A DNA stretch of 64,000 bases, taken from positions 186,001 to 250,000 of the forward strand of contig CAJTAT010000003.1 of NCBI GenBank assembly GCA_910574475.1. The letters run 5' to 3'. Position numbers and translations under genes: made by a program. This DNA is from Clostridia bacterium (GTDB lineage: Bacteria > Bacillota > Clostridia > Lachnospirales > Lachnospiraceae). Below are positions 55,784-64,000 of the stretch, piece by piece (within the stretch, counting starts at the first letter, position 1; every line of letters starts with the position of its first letter). The notes beneath the pieces were generated by a model. The model did no database searches. It worked only from the letters and a program-made list of their open reading frames with translations, and was not told where the DNA came from.

Positions 55784-57201
55784 TAGCCCACCTCCGTCAG
55801 CGCTCTCAGTTCATTGATTACACTGTTCAGCAGATTTTGTGCTTCTTCTAGCTGTGTCAAAGCCTCTTCTGCGCTTTCCAGCGGATCCGGCAAGTCCTGA
55901 TAGTCTAAAACGGAGTCATCACGAATCAAGCCCAAATCCAGACTATTGCCTGTCTCTTCTATCTGTTCTCTGGTAAAAACATTCCACCTTTCATCTGGTA
56001 CATTACGGCGATCTTTCGCTTCATACCCTTTCTCAAACTCTGCAAAATGTTCTCTTTTTAATGGATTTGTCTTTCCAAAAGAGGGCATATTGGTGCGTAG
56101 ATCATAGAACCAGACTTCTTTTGTATTGTCCTTATCTGTCTTTCCTCTTGTAAAAAACAGAACATTCGTCTTTACACCCTGTGCGTAGAAAATGCCTGTT
56201 GGCAGGCGAAGAATTGTATGGAGATTACATTTATCCATCAAATCCACACGAATCTTTTCGCCTTCGCCATCAGCAAACAGAACATTGTCAGGAAGAACCA
56301 CAGCTGCACGCGCTTTTCCATCTGCTTTCAGGCTGCGATAAATATGTTGCAAAAAATTAAGTTGCTTGTTACTTGTAGAAAAGGTAAAGTCGTCTCGAGT
56401 TACACGTTCTCCTCCTTTTTTGGTACCAAAAGGCGGATTTGTTAGTATCAGATCATAGTCTTTCAAACCTTTTCCCATATTGGACAAGGTGTCACCCAAC
56501 AGTATTTCTCCTTCCATATCGTGAAGCATAGCGTTCATCAGTGCCAGTCGGTGAGCATCGTGTACCAGCTCGCAACCAGTAAATGCCTCCTCACGCTCAA
56601 ACTTTGCCAGATCCGCATCCAAATCCCAGAGATTATCTGTATGGTCACATACATACTGATGAGCTGCAATCATAAATCCAAAGGTTCCGCAAGCCGGATC
56701 GTTACACCGCTCTCCTGGTTGCGGTTTCATCAGATACGTCATAACATCAATCAACACACGGGGCGTAAAATACTGCCCTGCTCCAGATTTCTTTTCACTC
56801 GCATTTTTCTCCAATAATCCTTCATACAGATTTCCCAATCCTTCTTCTCTGGCGGAAAACCAGTCCAGGCCGTCAATCGTAGTAATGATCTTTTCCAGAT
56901 TCTTTGGCTCATCAATATTTGTAGAGGCCCCCTGATAAATCTCCTGCACACGCCCAGTACAATTTTCTCCCAAGTTATTCAATAGTTCTTTATAAAAATT
57001 TTTCAGCTCCACTCCACTTTTACCCATAAGCTGATCCCAGCGATAGGTTTCAGGAATCTGACTTTCCCTGTCTGTCTCTTTTGCCATCTTTAGAAACAAA
57101 ATGTACGTCAATTCCGTCACATACTGATGGTATGTAATACCATCATCACGCAAAACATTACATAGATTCCAAAGCTTAGATACAATTTCCTGTGTCGTCA
57201 T
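55783..57201 (-). CDS. hsdM: Type I restriction system methyltransferase HsdM
   Basis: A 472-residue N6-adenine methyltransferase. The helical N-terminal region leads to GAGQYFTPRVLIDVM near 135, SAM motif I NDPACGTFGFMIAAHQYV near 163 and catalytic NPPFGTKKGGERV near 255. It modifies host DNA with HsdS. It lies 24 bases after hsdR and is coupled to hsdS. Confidence 0.95.
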   Translation of the reverse strand: MTTQEIVSKLWNLCNVLRDDGITYHQYVTELTYILFLKMAKETDRESQIPETYRWDQLMGKSGVELKNFYKELLNNLGENCTGRVQEIYQGASTNIDEPKNLEKIITTIDGLDWFSAREEGLGNLYEGLLEKNASEKKSGAGQYFTPRVLIDVMTYLMKPQPGERCNDPACGTFGFMIAAHQYVCDHTDNLWDLDADLAKFEREEAFTGCELVHDAHRLALMNAMLHDMEGEILLGDTLSNMGKGLKDYDLILTNPPFGTKKGGERVTRDDFTFSTSNKQLNFLQHIYRSLKADGKARAAVVLPDNVLFADGEGEKIRVDLMDKCNLHTILRLPTGIFYAQGVKTNVLFFTRGKTDKDNTKEVWFYDLRTNMPSFGKTNPLKREHFAEFEKGYEAKDRRNVPDERWNVFTREQIEETGNSLDLGLIRDDSVLDYQDLPDPLESAEEALTQLEEAQNLLNSVINELRALTEVG

Positions 57202-57225
57202 CTTCTGTTCTCCTGCCTTCTCAAA

Positions 57226-60200
57226 TTACGCTCGTCTGCCATCCTCATATAAGTACTCATTTAGTTCCAGTACAAGATTTTCCAGTTGATTCTGAAATAC
57301 CTTATTCATTTTGACAAACCCACCCTGGGCTTTGAATCGTACATCCTCATCAAATACTGAAATATTCAGAACAGATTCTTCTATAAGATATTTTTCTATT
57401 CTCACCAACCAATTCAGCTCCTGCCTTGTAAAATTGTGAGCCTTCTTTAATTTATCTACAGCTCTTCGAATTCTAATCTCATGGCTAACAAGGGGAGAAC
57501 CCAAGGCATATCTGCGTACCAGACTAATAATATCTGCTGTCATTTCTTCCTTTGTCATCTGGGAAATGGCTGTATTTAATTTCTGCTGTGTAAAGCCCTC
57601 TCTGTCCAAAGTTAATCGAAGAGATCTCAGGCCTTTTCTTGTAAGCTCCTTGGGGCTTGTACAGACAATGTTCAAAGCTGCAATTTCATTCATATTGTTT
57701 TTAATATAATCAGAAAATGCTTCCAGATAGTCCTCTGGCCTATTGCTGTCCCCATAACCCCTTTCATGAGAAATCAATGTATCCTCTGCGTCTGAAATTA
57801 CAACAGGATGGGAGCCATTCGCTTTTGTTTCTTGCAGCATTTGGAACATTTCATAATAGTTTAAGAGCTGTTTTTTCGCCTCTTCAGGCCTTCTTTGCTC
57901 CATCTGTGCAATGAATTGTGAAGGATTAAGCCCGCCAGACATATCAATAAAATGTTCTTTTGTCTTTTCACTCATGCTGCGTTTTCTCCTTTGCAGCTTG
58001 GCAATAATCTGATTAATCTGATTCTGTATCTGGGTTTCGTTTTCCATCACTTCCAGCCCGTCTAAAAGTTGTGTAAATGTCACTGTGGGATTCGCCACAA
58101 CAGGCTTCATCGTATTCACAGGCTCTAAGGCTTCGTAGACGCCTACAGGATCGTAAATTTCAAAATGTGTTTTATGAATCTCAGGACAGAGGCGTGTGGC
58201 GCGCCCTAACATCTGCTCAAACAAAATACGTGACTTTACACGCCTCATAAATACTAATGTCGTTATCTCCGGCACATCGATTCCTGTAGTCAAAAGATCT
58301 ACCGTAACGGCTACACTAGGAAAGCGCTCATTTTTAAAACGCTTTACCGCCTCTAAGACCTTCTTTTTATTACCGCCGCCCACACTTCCTGTAATCTTCA
58401 TAATAGCACCATTATCCACACCAGTCTTGCCATAGATTTCTTTTAGCAATTTTACAATTAAGTCTGCGTGGGAATCATCTACTGCATAGATTAATGTCTT
58501 TCCCTGTTCTTCTGGCACCTCAGGATCAATATCTTTTGCAATCTCTTCCAATACTGTCCTGTTAAAGTTTTCTGTAATCACCTGCCTGTTAAAAGTCTCA
58601 ATCTCAAAATCCAGCTCGTCTTCCAGCAATTCACTGTCTGCAATCTCACCCGTTGCCGGATCATAGATTGTCACCTCATCACCTCTATAGTAATGGATTC
58701 CCTCAGATCTCAGCTTTGTAGTCAGCTCATGGGGCGCATCGTGGTCTACCAGATAACCTTCTATAACAGCCTCGCGATAAGTATATTTAAACACTGGTTG
58801 TCCAAAAATCTTAGTCGTCTGCAATGCTGGTGTAGCTGTCAAGGCAATTTTTACTGCATCAAAATACTCTATCACTGTGCGGTACTTGCTTTGATAATCC
58901 TTCTGATCCCGATAAAGCAGATCCGTTTCCCCCATATCCTTGTCCAAAATATAGCCTCTATGAGCTTCATCGCATATAATCAAATCATAATCTGTGACAG
59001 CTGGCATGTTCTCCTCTTCATTGTACAAAATCCGCTTTACCATACCCTGAACAGTAGCTATCTGAATACGTGTCTCCTTTTCTATTGTTTTATCTTCCAG
59101 GTCTTTTATACTATAAATATTATTTAATGTCATGAAAGCTTCCAGCTTTACTTCTTTAAATACATCCTCTGCCTGAGTACCTAGCGCTGTACGATCAACG
59201 AGAAACAATATTCTTCGAAAACGTTCTGTTTTCAGGAAACGATAAATCATACCCAAAATGGTTCTTGTCTTACCTGTCCCTGTTGCCATAGCCAATAGGA
59301 TTTCCCGTTTTCCTTCTAATATTGCTTTCTCCGCCGCTTGTATAGCCCGAAGCTGATATTCACGCAGATTTAATCCATTTTTATCACAAAGGAGATCATA
59401 AGGCATCTTTTGAAGCCTCTGATTCCCAGTTTCCAAATCTTTTTCCAACAGCTCCATCATACCTACCGGACTCATCCAGCCATGGAGAGCCTTAGGTACA
59501 TTCGAAGGATTACGCAAGTCTAAAAACCAGATTCCTGATTTTGTTTCGTACTGTCTTAGATAAGGCCTGCCATTGGTGGCAAATGTAAATGGCACTTTAT
59601 AATCTCCCCATATACCTATCTGATAAATTTCATCCTCCTGACGAATATTTTTTGGATAGTCCTTTCCCTGGTAATCAATCACAGAAAGAATATCTTTGTG
59701 AACAGCTTTTGCCTCAATGACAGCAACCATCTTTGTCCCCACAAACAGGACATAATCTGCATACCCTTTTTTCCCAACACGTGAATTCGTAGGCCATTCG
59801 GCAATTGCCATATTATGTCCCTTCCTGGGCCGTACTCCCTTGGAATATCGAAGGGTCTGTGTATCAGCTTCCCAGCCCACCTTTCTAAGCTGTTCATCAA
59901 TGAAAAGTCTCGTTTCTGCCTCTGATTTTTGACGTTGACTGGCAGCTGCACAGGCACGTTTTCTGCGTTCCTCTTTCCCTATATCAGGTGCATCTTCTGC
60001 TGCTTTCTTTGCCTGTCTTGTCAGCTTTTCTTCTTTTTCCTGTTCCTTCTCCCTGTCTATAGACGCGATTGCTATATTTTCTGCTGGCATGTGAAATTCA
60101 TGATGCTCATATGTATCATCGCCATAAGTCATCATAAACCATTCACACAGATTGTATGCCATTTGGAGAAGTGCTTTCGCTTCTTCTATTGATTCGTAAT

Positions 60201-60489
60201 TTTCATGCGCTGCAAGATTCCGTTTCTTTCTTAACTCATGAAGGATAGATACCAGATCTGGTGTGAGCAGTTCTTCCCTTTGAAGCCGACTGATTCGCCT
60301 GGCAGCAGTATTCTCTTCCGGCAAAGGAATGTGGTCATAGGTAAACATTAGATTCACAATCGTTTCTCCTATCATTCCCAACTTTATCAAACAATAATTA
60401 GAATCGGAATAGCAATATGCTTCTGCCAATTCACCAAACTTTGAAAGTACTGGAAATTTCTTTTCTAAAAATTCAAAATTCGACAACAT
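57226..60489 (-). CDS. hsdR: Type I restriction system endonuclease/translocase HsdR
   Basis: A 1087-residue motor and nuclease. The N-terminus has a DUF4145-like helical domain (HELRKKRNLAAHENYESI). The nuclease domain follows, with a GYADYVLFVGTKMVAVIEAKAV patch near 238 (D, then ExK). The SF2 helicase shows Walker A LAMATGTGKTRTILGM near 398, DEAH (IICDEAHRGY) near 488, TATP, and GRATRLCPE near 770. The C-terminal part resembles the EcoEI-type domain. The complete hsdR-M-S order argues for an active system. First gene on this strand. Confidence 0.93.
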   Translation of the reverse strand: MLSNFEFLEKKFPVLSKFGELAEAYCYSDSNYCLIKLGMIGETIVNLMFTYDHIPLPEENTAARRISRLQREELLTPDLVSILHELRKKRNLAAHENYESIEEAKALLQMAYNLCEWFMMTYGDDTYEHHEFHMPAENIAIASIDREKEQEKEEKLTRQAKKAAEDAPDIGKEERRKRACAAASQRQKSEAETRLFIDEQLRKVGWEADTQTLRYSKGVRPRKGHNMAIAEWPTNSRVGKKGYADYVLFVGTKMVAVIEAKAVHKDILSVIDYQGKDYPKNIRQEDEIYQIGIWGDYKVPFTFATNGRPYLRQYETKSGIWFLDLRNPSNVPKALHGWMSPVGMMELLEKDLETGNQRLQKMPYDLLCDKNGLNLREYQLRAIQAAEKAILEGKREILLAMATGTGKTRTILGMIYRFLKTERFRRILFLVDRTALGTQAEDVFKEVKLEAFMTLNNIYSIKDLEDKTIEKETRIQIATVQGMVKRILYNEEENMPAVTDYDLIICDEAHRGYILDKDMGETDLLYRDQKDYQSKYRTVIEYFDAVKIALTATPALQTTKIFGQPVFKYTYREAVIEGYLVDHDAPHELTTKLRSEGIHYYRGDEVTIYDPATGEIADSELLEDELDFEIETFNRQVITENFNRTVLEEIAKDIDPEVPEEQGKTLIYAVDDSHADLIVKLLKEIYGKTGVDNGAIMKITGSVGGGNKKKVLEAVKRFKNERFPSVAVTVDLLTTGIDVPEITTLVFMRRVKSRILFEQMLGRATRLCPEIHKTHFEIYDPVGVYEALEPVNTMKPVVANPTVTFTQLLDGLEVMENETQIQNQINQIIAKLQRRKRSMSEKTKEHFIDMSGGLNPSQFIAQMEQRRPEEAKKQLLNYYEMFQMLQETKANGSHPVVISDAEDTLISHERGYGDSNRPEDYLEAFSDYIKNNMNEIAALNIVCTSPKELTRKGLRSLRLTLDREGFTQQKLNTAISQMTKEEMTADIISLVRRYALGSPLVSHEIRIRRAVDKLKKAHNFTRQELNWLVRIEKYLIEESVLNISVFDEDVRFKAQGGFVKMNKVFQNQLENLVLELNEYLYEDGRRA

Positions 60490-60838
60490 GACCTCACTCC
60501 TTTACGTTCTTATTTTTCATTTTACCATATATTATTGGGGATGTTGTAAAAAAATGAAAATAGAGGAGAAAAATCAAAGATACTGCCGTCATTGAAGCAG
60601 AGGTTGTGGAACATTTACACAAAAAATAATATATAGTTACTTATATACCTTTTTAATACGGAAAGCAACTGATCTTTATTTGTTAAATCAATATAGTCAT
60701 CTGGAAAATCAGGAATAAGCAGGAAAAACAAAAAAGTACACCTTATGAGGATAAAGATATAATCCTCATAAAGTGTACTTTATGTTGTCTATCAGTTTCT
60801 ATTTTTATCGGGAAATACAGTAATCTATATGATCGGCC
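60490..60838. other. Intergenic stretch with a possible gene remnant
   Basis: About 350 AT-rich bases between hsdR and the DUF134 gene. On the minus strand, 60720 to 60640 reads LIPDFPDDYIDLTNKDQLLSVL, then KRYISNYI, without a start; it looks like the 3' end of a lost gene. No full gene or RNA is evident. Confidence 0.4.
60733..60781. terminator. Terminator between the DUF134 gene and hsdR region
   Basis: AAAGTACACCTTATGAGGAT and its near complement form a long hairpin (about 19 bp with one bulge) bordered by A- and T-runs, downstream of the DUF134/NifX gene. Confidence 0.75.
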
Positions 60839-61627
60839 TCACCCTTCATGCCCCGCACAACCATGCTTGTGTTCCCCACAATGGTGGCTTCCACAAGAAT
60901 GACCGTGATCATGTCCATGATGGTTGCAGTGTACATCTGGATTGAATTCCAGATTTCCGGCAATATAAGCCTTGATTGCATCATCTGCACTTCCTGACAC
61001 TCCACCAAAAAGCTGTATACCCGCTTCTGCCAGAGCCATCTGTGCACCTCCGCCGATTCCTCCACAGATAAGGGCATCCACCCCTGCTTCTGTGAGAAAC
61101 CCTGACAAAGCTCCATGGCCCTGTCCATTGGTATCCACAATTTTTTCTCCTACTATCTTTCCATCTTCTACATCATAGAGTTTAAACTGCTCCGTATGTC
61201 CAAAATGCTGAAAAATAGATCCATTTTCATAAGTTACTGCGATTCTCATATTGTCTGCTCCTTTCCTCTGTACAATCTGTCTTGGGACTGTACCCCCTGC
61301 TTTTTTGCAAGTTTTCTGGCAATAACGGAGGGCTGCACCATCACAGAGCCGATAATTTCCCCCTGCAATCAAAAGGGTCTTCCCATGCACAATACTGTCT
61401 GCTATCTTTCCTCTTGCAGCCTCATAGATTTCAGTCACCGTAGTCCTTGAAATATCCATCTGCTTTGCACACTGCTCATGGGTAAGCTTTTCCAGATCTA
61501 CAAGGCGAATCACCTCATATTCATCTACTGTCAAAATAATCTGCTCCCCACAGGATATTCCCTGAGGTGTAAAGCTCTCATAAGCAGGCTCCATACAGAT
61601 TCTCCTGCATTTGCTTGGTCGTGCCAT
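60839..61627 (-). CDS. DUF134 plus NifX/NafY-type domain protein with His-rich tail
   Basis: A 262-residue protein of three parts. Residues 1-95 match DUF134 (ARPSKCRRICMEPAYESFTPQG, with helix-turn-helix LTHEQCAKQMDISRTTVTEIYEAARGKIAD). Residues 125-230 match the FeMo-cofactor-binding NifX/NifB-C family (MRIAVTYENGSIFQHFGHTEQFKLYDVEDGK). The last 30 residues are rich in His and Cys (NHHGHDHGHSCGSHHCGEH), a likely metal-binding tail. It may be a regulator that carries or senses metal. The ATG at 61627 starts the DUF134 text. Confidence 0.85.
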   Translation of the reverse strand: MARPSKCRRICMEPAYESFTPQGISCGEQIILTVDEYEVIRLVDLEKLTHEQCAKQMDISRTTVTEIYEAARGKIADSIVHGKTLLIAGGNYRLCDGAALRYCQKTCKKAGGTVPRQIVQRKGADNMRIAVTYENGSIFQHFGHTEQFKLYDVEDGKIVGEKIVDTNGQGHGALSGFLTEAGVDALICGGIGGGAQMALAEAGIQLFGGVSGSADDAIKAYIAGNLEFNPDVHCNHHGHDHGHSCGSHHCGEHKHGCAGHEG

Positions 61628-61706
61628 ACAGTCACTCCGTTTCATTTCCGTTATATGTCGAAAATATTATACCTCTATTTTAGAAAAGGTGCAAGATATT
61701 TTTGGC

Positions 61707-63554
61707 TTATTCCTCTGTAGCAATCCCCTTATACTCTGGCTCTGCGTCCAGGATCTCCATAAATTCTTCACCGGAAATCGTCTCCTTGTCATAAAGGAAT
61801 TTGGCAATCTCATGGAGCTTAGACAAATTGTCGCTTAAAAGCTTCCTGGCTTTTTCATGCTGCTCCTTCACAACCTGTATCACTTTTTTGTCAATTAAGG
61901 TTGCTGTCTCATTGGAGCAGGCAAGAGAAGTGTCCCCGCCCAGATATTGATTATTCACTGTCTCCATGGCCACCATATCAAATTCTTCTGTCATACCAAA
62001 GCGTGCAACCATAGCCCTGGCAAGCTTCGTGGCCTGCTCAATATCATTGGAAGCTCCTGTAGTAATAGAGTGGAAGATCAATTCTTCCGCTACCCGTCCG
62101 CCAGTATAAGTCGCAATCTTATTCTCAAGCTCCTCACGCGTCATCAGATTGTGCTCCTCTTCTTCCACCTGCATGGTGTAGCCCAGAGCTCCCGAAGTAC
62201 GGGGGATAATCGTAATCTTGTGCACAGGCGCCGAGTGATTCTGCAATGCTGCCACCAAAGCGTGTCCTACTTCATGATAAGCCACAATCAGCTTTTCTTT
62301 ATCAGACAGTACCTTATTTTTCTTCTGGTATCCGGCAATCACTACCTCCACACTCTCTTCCAGGTCGCTTTGTATTACATATTTCCTTCCCTGACGCACA
62401 GCTCGCAGGGCGCCCTCATTGATCATATTTGCTAGCTCAGCGCCTGAGGCGCCTGCGGCCGCCCGGGCTATGGCATTAAAATCCACATCCTCCGCAAGCT
62501 TGATCTTTTTGGCATGTACTTTCAGAATATCTTCTCTGCCTTTCAGATCAGGAAGCTCTACCGGCACTCTCCGGTCAAACCGGCCAGGACGAAGTAATGC
62601 AGGATCCAGAGATTCCGGCCGGTTCGTGGCAGCCAGAATGATGACGCCCTTGCGCCCGTCAAAGCCGTCCATCTCAGTAAGAAGCTGGTTCAGAGTCTGC
62701 TCTCTCTCATCATTGCCTCCCACCCCTGCGCCATCACGTTTCTTGCCTATGGTATCAATCTCATCAATAAATACAATACAGGGAGCCTTTTCATTGGCCT
62801 GCTTAAAGAGATCACGCACTTTGGCTGCTCCCATACCTACGAACATCTCCACAAACTCTGAACCAGAAATGGAGAAGAAAGGAACCTCTGCTTCCCCGGC
62901 CACAGCCTTTGCAAGCAGCGTCTTTCCCGTTCCAGGAGGGCCTACAAGAAGGGCTCCCTTAGGCATAGAGGCGCCTATTTCCGTATATTTCTGTGGATTA
63001 TGCAAGAAATCTACGATCTCTGTAAGAATCTCTTTTGCTTCATCCTCTCCTGCCACGTCAGTAAATTTGATCCCTGTGGTAGATTCTACATATATTTTCG
63101 CATTGCTCTTGCCGAAAGTCATGGCATTTCCCATGGCGCCACCCATGCGTTTCGTCATACTCCGCATAAAAAGCTGTCCGATGCCAATTAAAATAATAAA
63201 AGGCAGCAGAGAAATCAGAAAAGACATCCACCGGGAAGGTTCTTCCACGATCTCTGTTCCAAAAACAGCCCCTGCATCATGAAGACGATCCACCAGGCCA
63301 GGATCATAGAAGACACCTGTCTTATAGTAGTTTGTGGATTCTGCCGTATCAGAAAAGATAATCTGGTTATCTTCCACCTGAACTTCCTTGATCTGTTTTG
63401 CATCAATCATGTCCAGAAAAGTATCATAGCCCACCTGTGTCACCTTGGGAGATAGAGCCCTGGGGATAAACAGAGTATTTAATAGAACCATAATGAGCAA
63501 AACAGCCACATAATAAAACAGAAACGGTTTTTTTGAATTTTTAACTTCCTTCAC
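61707..63554 (-). CDS. ftsH: ATP-dependent zinc metalloprotease FtsH
   Basis: A 615-residue membrane protease. Two membrane segments (about 9-30 and 112-130) flank a periplasm-facing domain. The AAA+ module has Walker [21 protein letters not shown] near 207, Walker [13 protein letters not shown] and the SRH region [22 protein letters not shown]. The zinc protease site is [11 protein letters not shown] near 430. The start is GTG, with AAAAGGAGATAAAA just upstream. Confidence 0.97.
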   Translation of the reverse strand: MKEVKNSKKPFLFYYVAVLLIMVLLNTLFIPRALSPKVTQVGYDTFLDMIDAKQIKEVQVEDNQIIFSDTAESTNYYKTGVFYDPGLVDRLHDAGAVFGTEIVEEPSRWMSFLISLLPFIILIGIGQLFMRSMTKRMGGAMGNAMTFGKSNAKIYVESTTGIKFTDVAGEDEAKEILTEIVDFLHNPQKYTEIGASMPKGALLVGPPGTGKTLLAKAVAGEAEVPFFSISGSEFVEMFVGMGAAKVRDLFKQANEKAPCIVFIDEIDTIGKKRDGAGVGGNDEREQTLNQLLTEMDGFDGRKGVIILAATNRPESLDPALLRPGRFDRRVPVELPDLKGREDILKVHAKKIKLAEDVDFNAIARAAAGASGAELANMINEGALRAVRQGRKYVIQSDLEESVEVVIAGYQKKNKVLSDKEKLIVAYHEVGHALVAALQNHSAPVHKITIIPRTSGALGYTMQVEEEEHNLMTREELENKIATYTGGRVAEELIFHSITTGASNDIEQATKLARAMVARFGMTEEFDMVAMETVNNQYLGGDTSLACSNETATLIDKKVIQVVKEQHEKARKLLSDNLSKLHEIAKFLYDKETISGEEFMEILDAEPEYKGIATEE

Positions 63555-63700
63555 TTTTATCTCCTTTTGTGTAACCCTTTTATCATATTTCCTGTTGTAA
63601 GATTTTGACTATAGGGAAGTCTATCATTTTCCTTCCAGTTAATCAATGAAAGAAGTATGAAACAATTCTTAAATTTTTATAATTTACAATGCAAAAAGGA

Positions 63701-63748
63701 AAAGCCGTCGTACAAGAGCAGAATTTTTATGCTCAAAACGGCGGCTTT
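63701..63748 (-). terminator. Terminator downstream of the FtsX-type permease
   Basis: Minus strand AAAGCCGCCGTTTTGAGC pairs with GCTC...ACGACGGCTTTT (G-T tolerated), followed by a T-rich tail. It ends the permease transcript before ftsH. Confidence 0.75.
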
Positions 63749-63763
63749 GAAAGATCAGCAGGT

Positions 63764-64000
63764 TTACACGCTTTCCTGCCTGATACTATCAATAATATTT
63801 TCTCCTTTTAAACGGCTTCTCGCATACAGCATAGTAGCAAAAACTACTAAAAACACACTGGATACTGCAATGAGAATACTGGCAGCGGGGATATAAAAGT
63901 TTGTATCCATACTTCTGTGCACGACCCCGTATATCTGCCAGGTAATAAAGAGGGACACCGGCAATCCATATAGCAGAGCCTTGCTTCCATATAGAATACA
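63764..64000 (-). CDS. FtsX/MacB-type ABC permease, C-terminal end (partial)
   Basis: The frame runs to the window edge. It reads YGSKALLYGLPVSLFITWQI, then VVFATMLYARSRLKGENIIDSIRQESV. The closing membrane helices and the R-x-x-NI-D-x-IR-x-E ending are typical of FtsX-like permeases of antimicrobial-peptide-type ABC systems in Firmicutes. The rest of the gene and its ATPase lie outside the window. Confidence 0.75.
   Translation of the reverse strand, partial: CILYGSKALLYGLPVSLFITWQIYGVVHRSMDTNFYIPAASILIAVSSVFLVVFATMLYARSRLKGENIIDSIRQESV

Noticed and set aside
1..64000. CRISPR arrays, tRNA or rRNA genes
   Set aside because: No regularly spaced repeats with spacers, no cloverleaf-like segment with TTCGA-type loops, and no rRNA-like sequence were noticed on either strand.

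Overview
The window is a 64 kb chromosomal segment of a low-GC Gram-positive bacterium of the class Clostridia, most likely a Lachnospiraceae-type gut anaerobe. This is inferred from the plsX-acpP-rnc-smc-ftsY cluster, a T-box in front of pheST, ATP-type PEP carboxykinase, a SpoIID-family protein, FtsH, and the style of promoters and ribosome binding sites. No rRNA, tRNA or CRISPR array was seen.

Layout. 1-11.9 kb is housekeeping: the 3' end of aroA, a class A penicillin-binding protein, queA, a GNAT acetyltransferase, a Gfo/Idh oxidoreductase, a FlxA-like coiled-coil protein, a YyaL-type thioredoxin-domain protein, and pheS-pheT behind a T-box leader. 12.0-16.5 kb is a quorum-sensing-like LytTR/GHKL two-component pair. 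It sits next to a small membrane protein, an ABC transporter and a zinc-ribbon gene, with a LytTR-type double direct repeat in front of the transporter operon. 16.6-18.6 kb holds a YesL-like membrane protein and an L-fucose isomerase-like gene that has lost its start.

18.6-30.3 kb looks like a degraded Tn916-type integrative element. It has cargo (regulator, VOC protein, KTR protein), a truncated orf9-type regulator, a complete pstSCAB-phoU-phoB-phoR phosphate operon, then an orf7-type sigma factor with an in-frame TAG, an orf8-type protein, xis and int. No conjugation genes are present. The same 40-bp Pho-box-like promoter occurs before pstS and again just after phoR, facing the recombination module.

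30.3-32.2 kb is a decayed chromosomal stretch: a 5'-truncated alcohol dehydrogenase fused by deletion to a frameshifted sugar-type ABC ATPase, which lies behind a tandem glycine riboswitch. 32.4-42.5 kb holds a BrkB/YihY membrane protein, a SpoIID-like protein, a 6S-like RNA, xylulokinase, divergent pckA and citrate synthase, and a NatAB-type ABC exporter. 42.5-51.4 kb carries ilvA and the ftsY-smc-rnc-acpP-plsX cluster, then a DegV protein. 51.4-60.5 kb is a defence island with two adjacent restriction-modification systems on one strand: a complete type I hsdRMS and a two-gene BcgI-like (type IIB) system. 60.8-64 kb has a DUF134/NifX-domain protein, ftsH and the end of an FtsX-type permease.

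The most interesting parts are the Pho-regulated phosphate operon carried by a recombination module, the LytTR-controlled ABC operon, the paired restriction systems, and the riboswitch left in front of a broken gene. Functions are read from motifs and family memory only; no database search was run.
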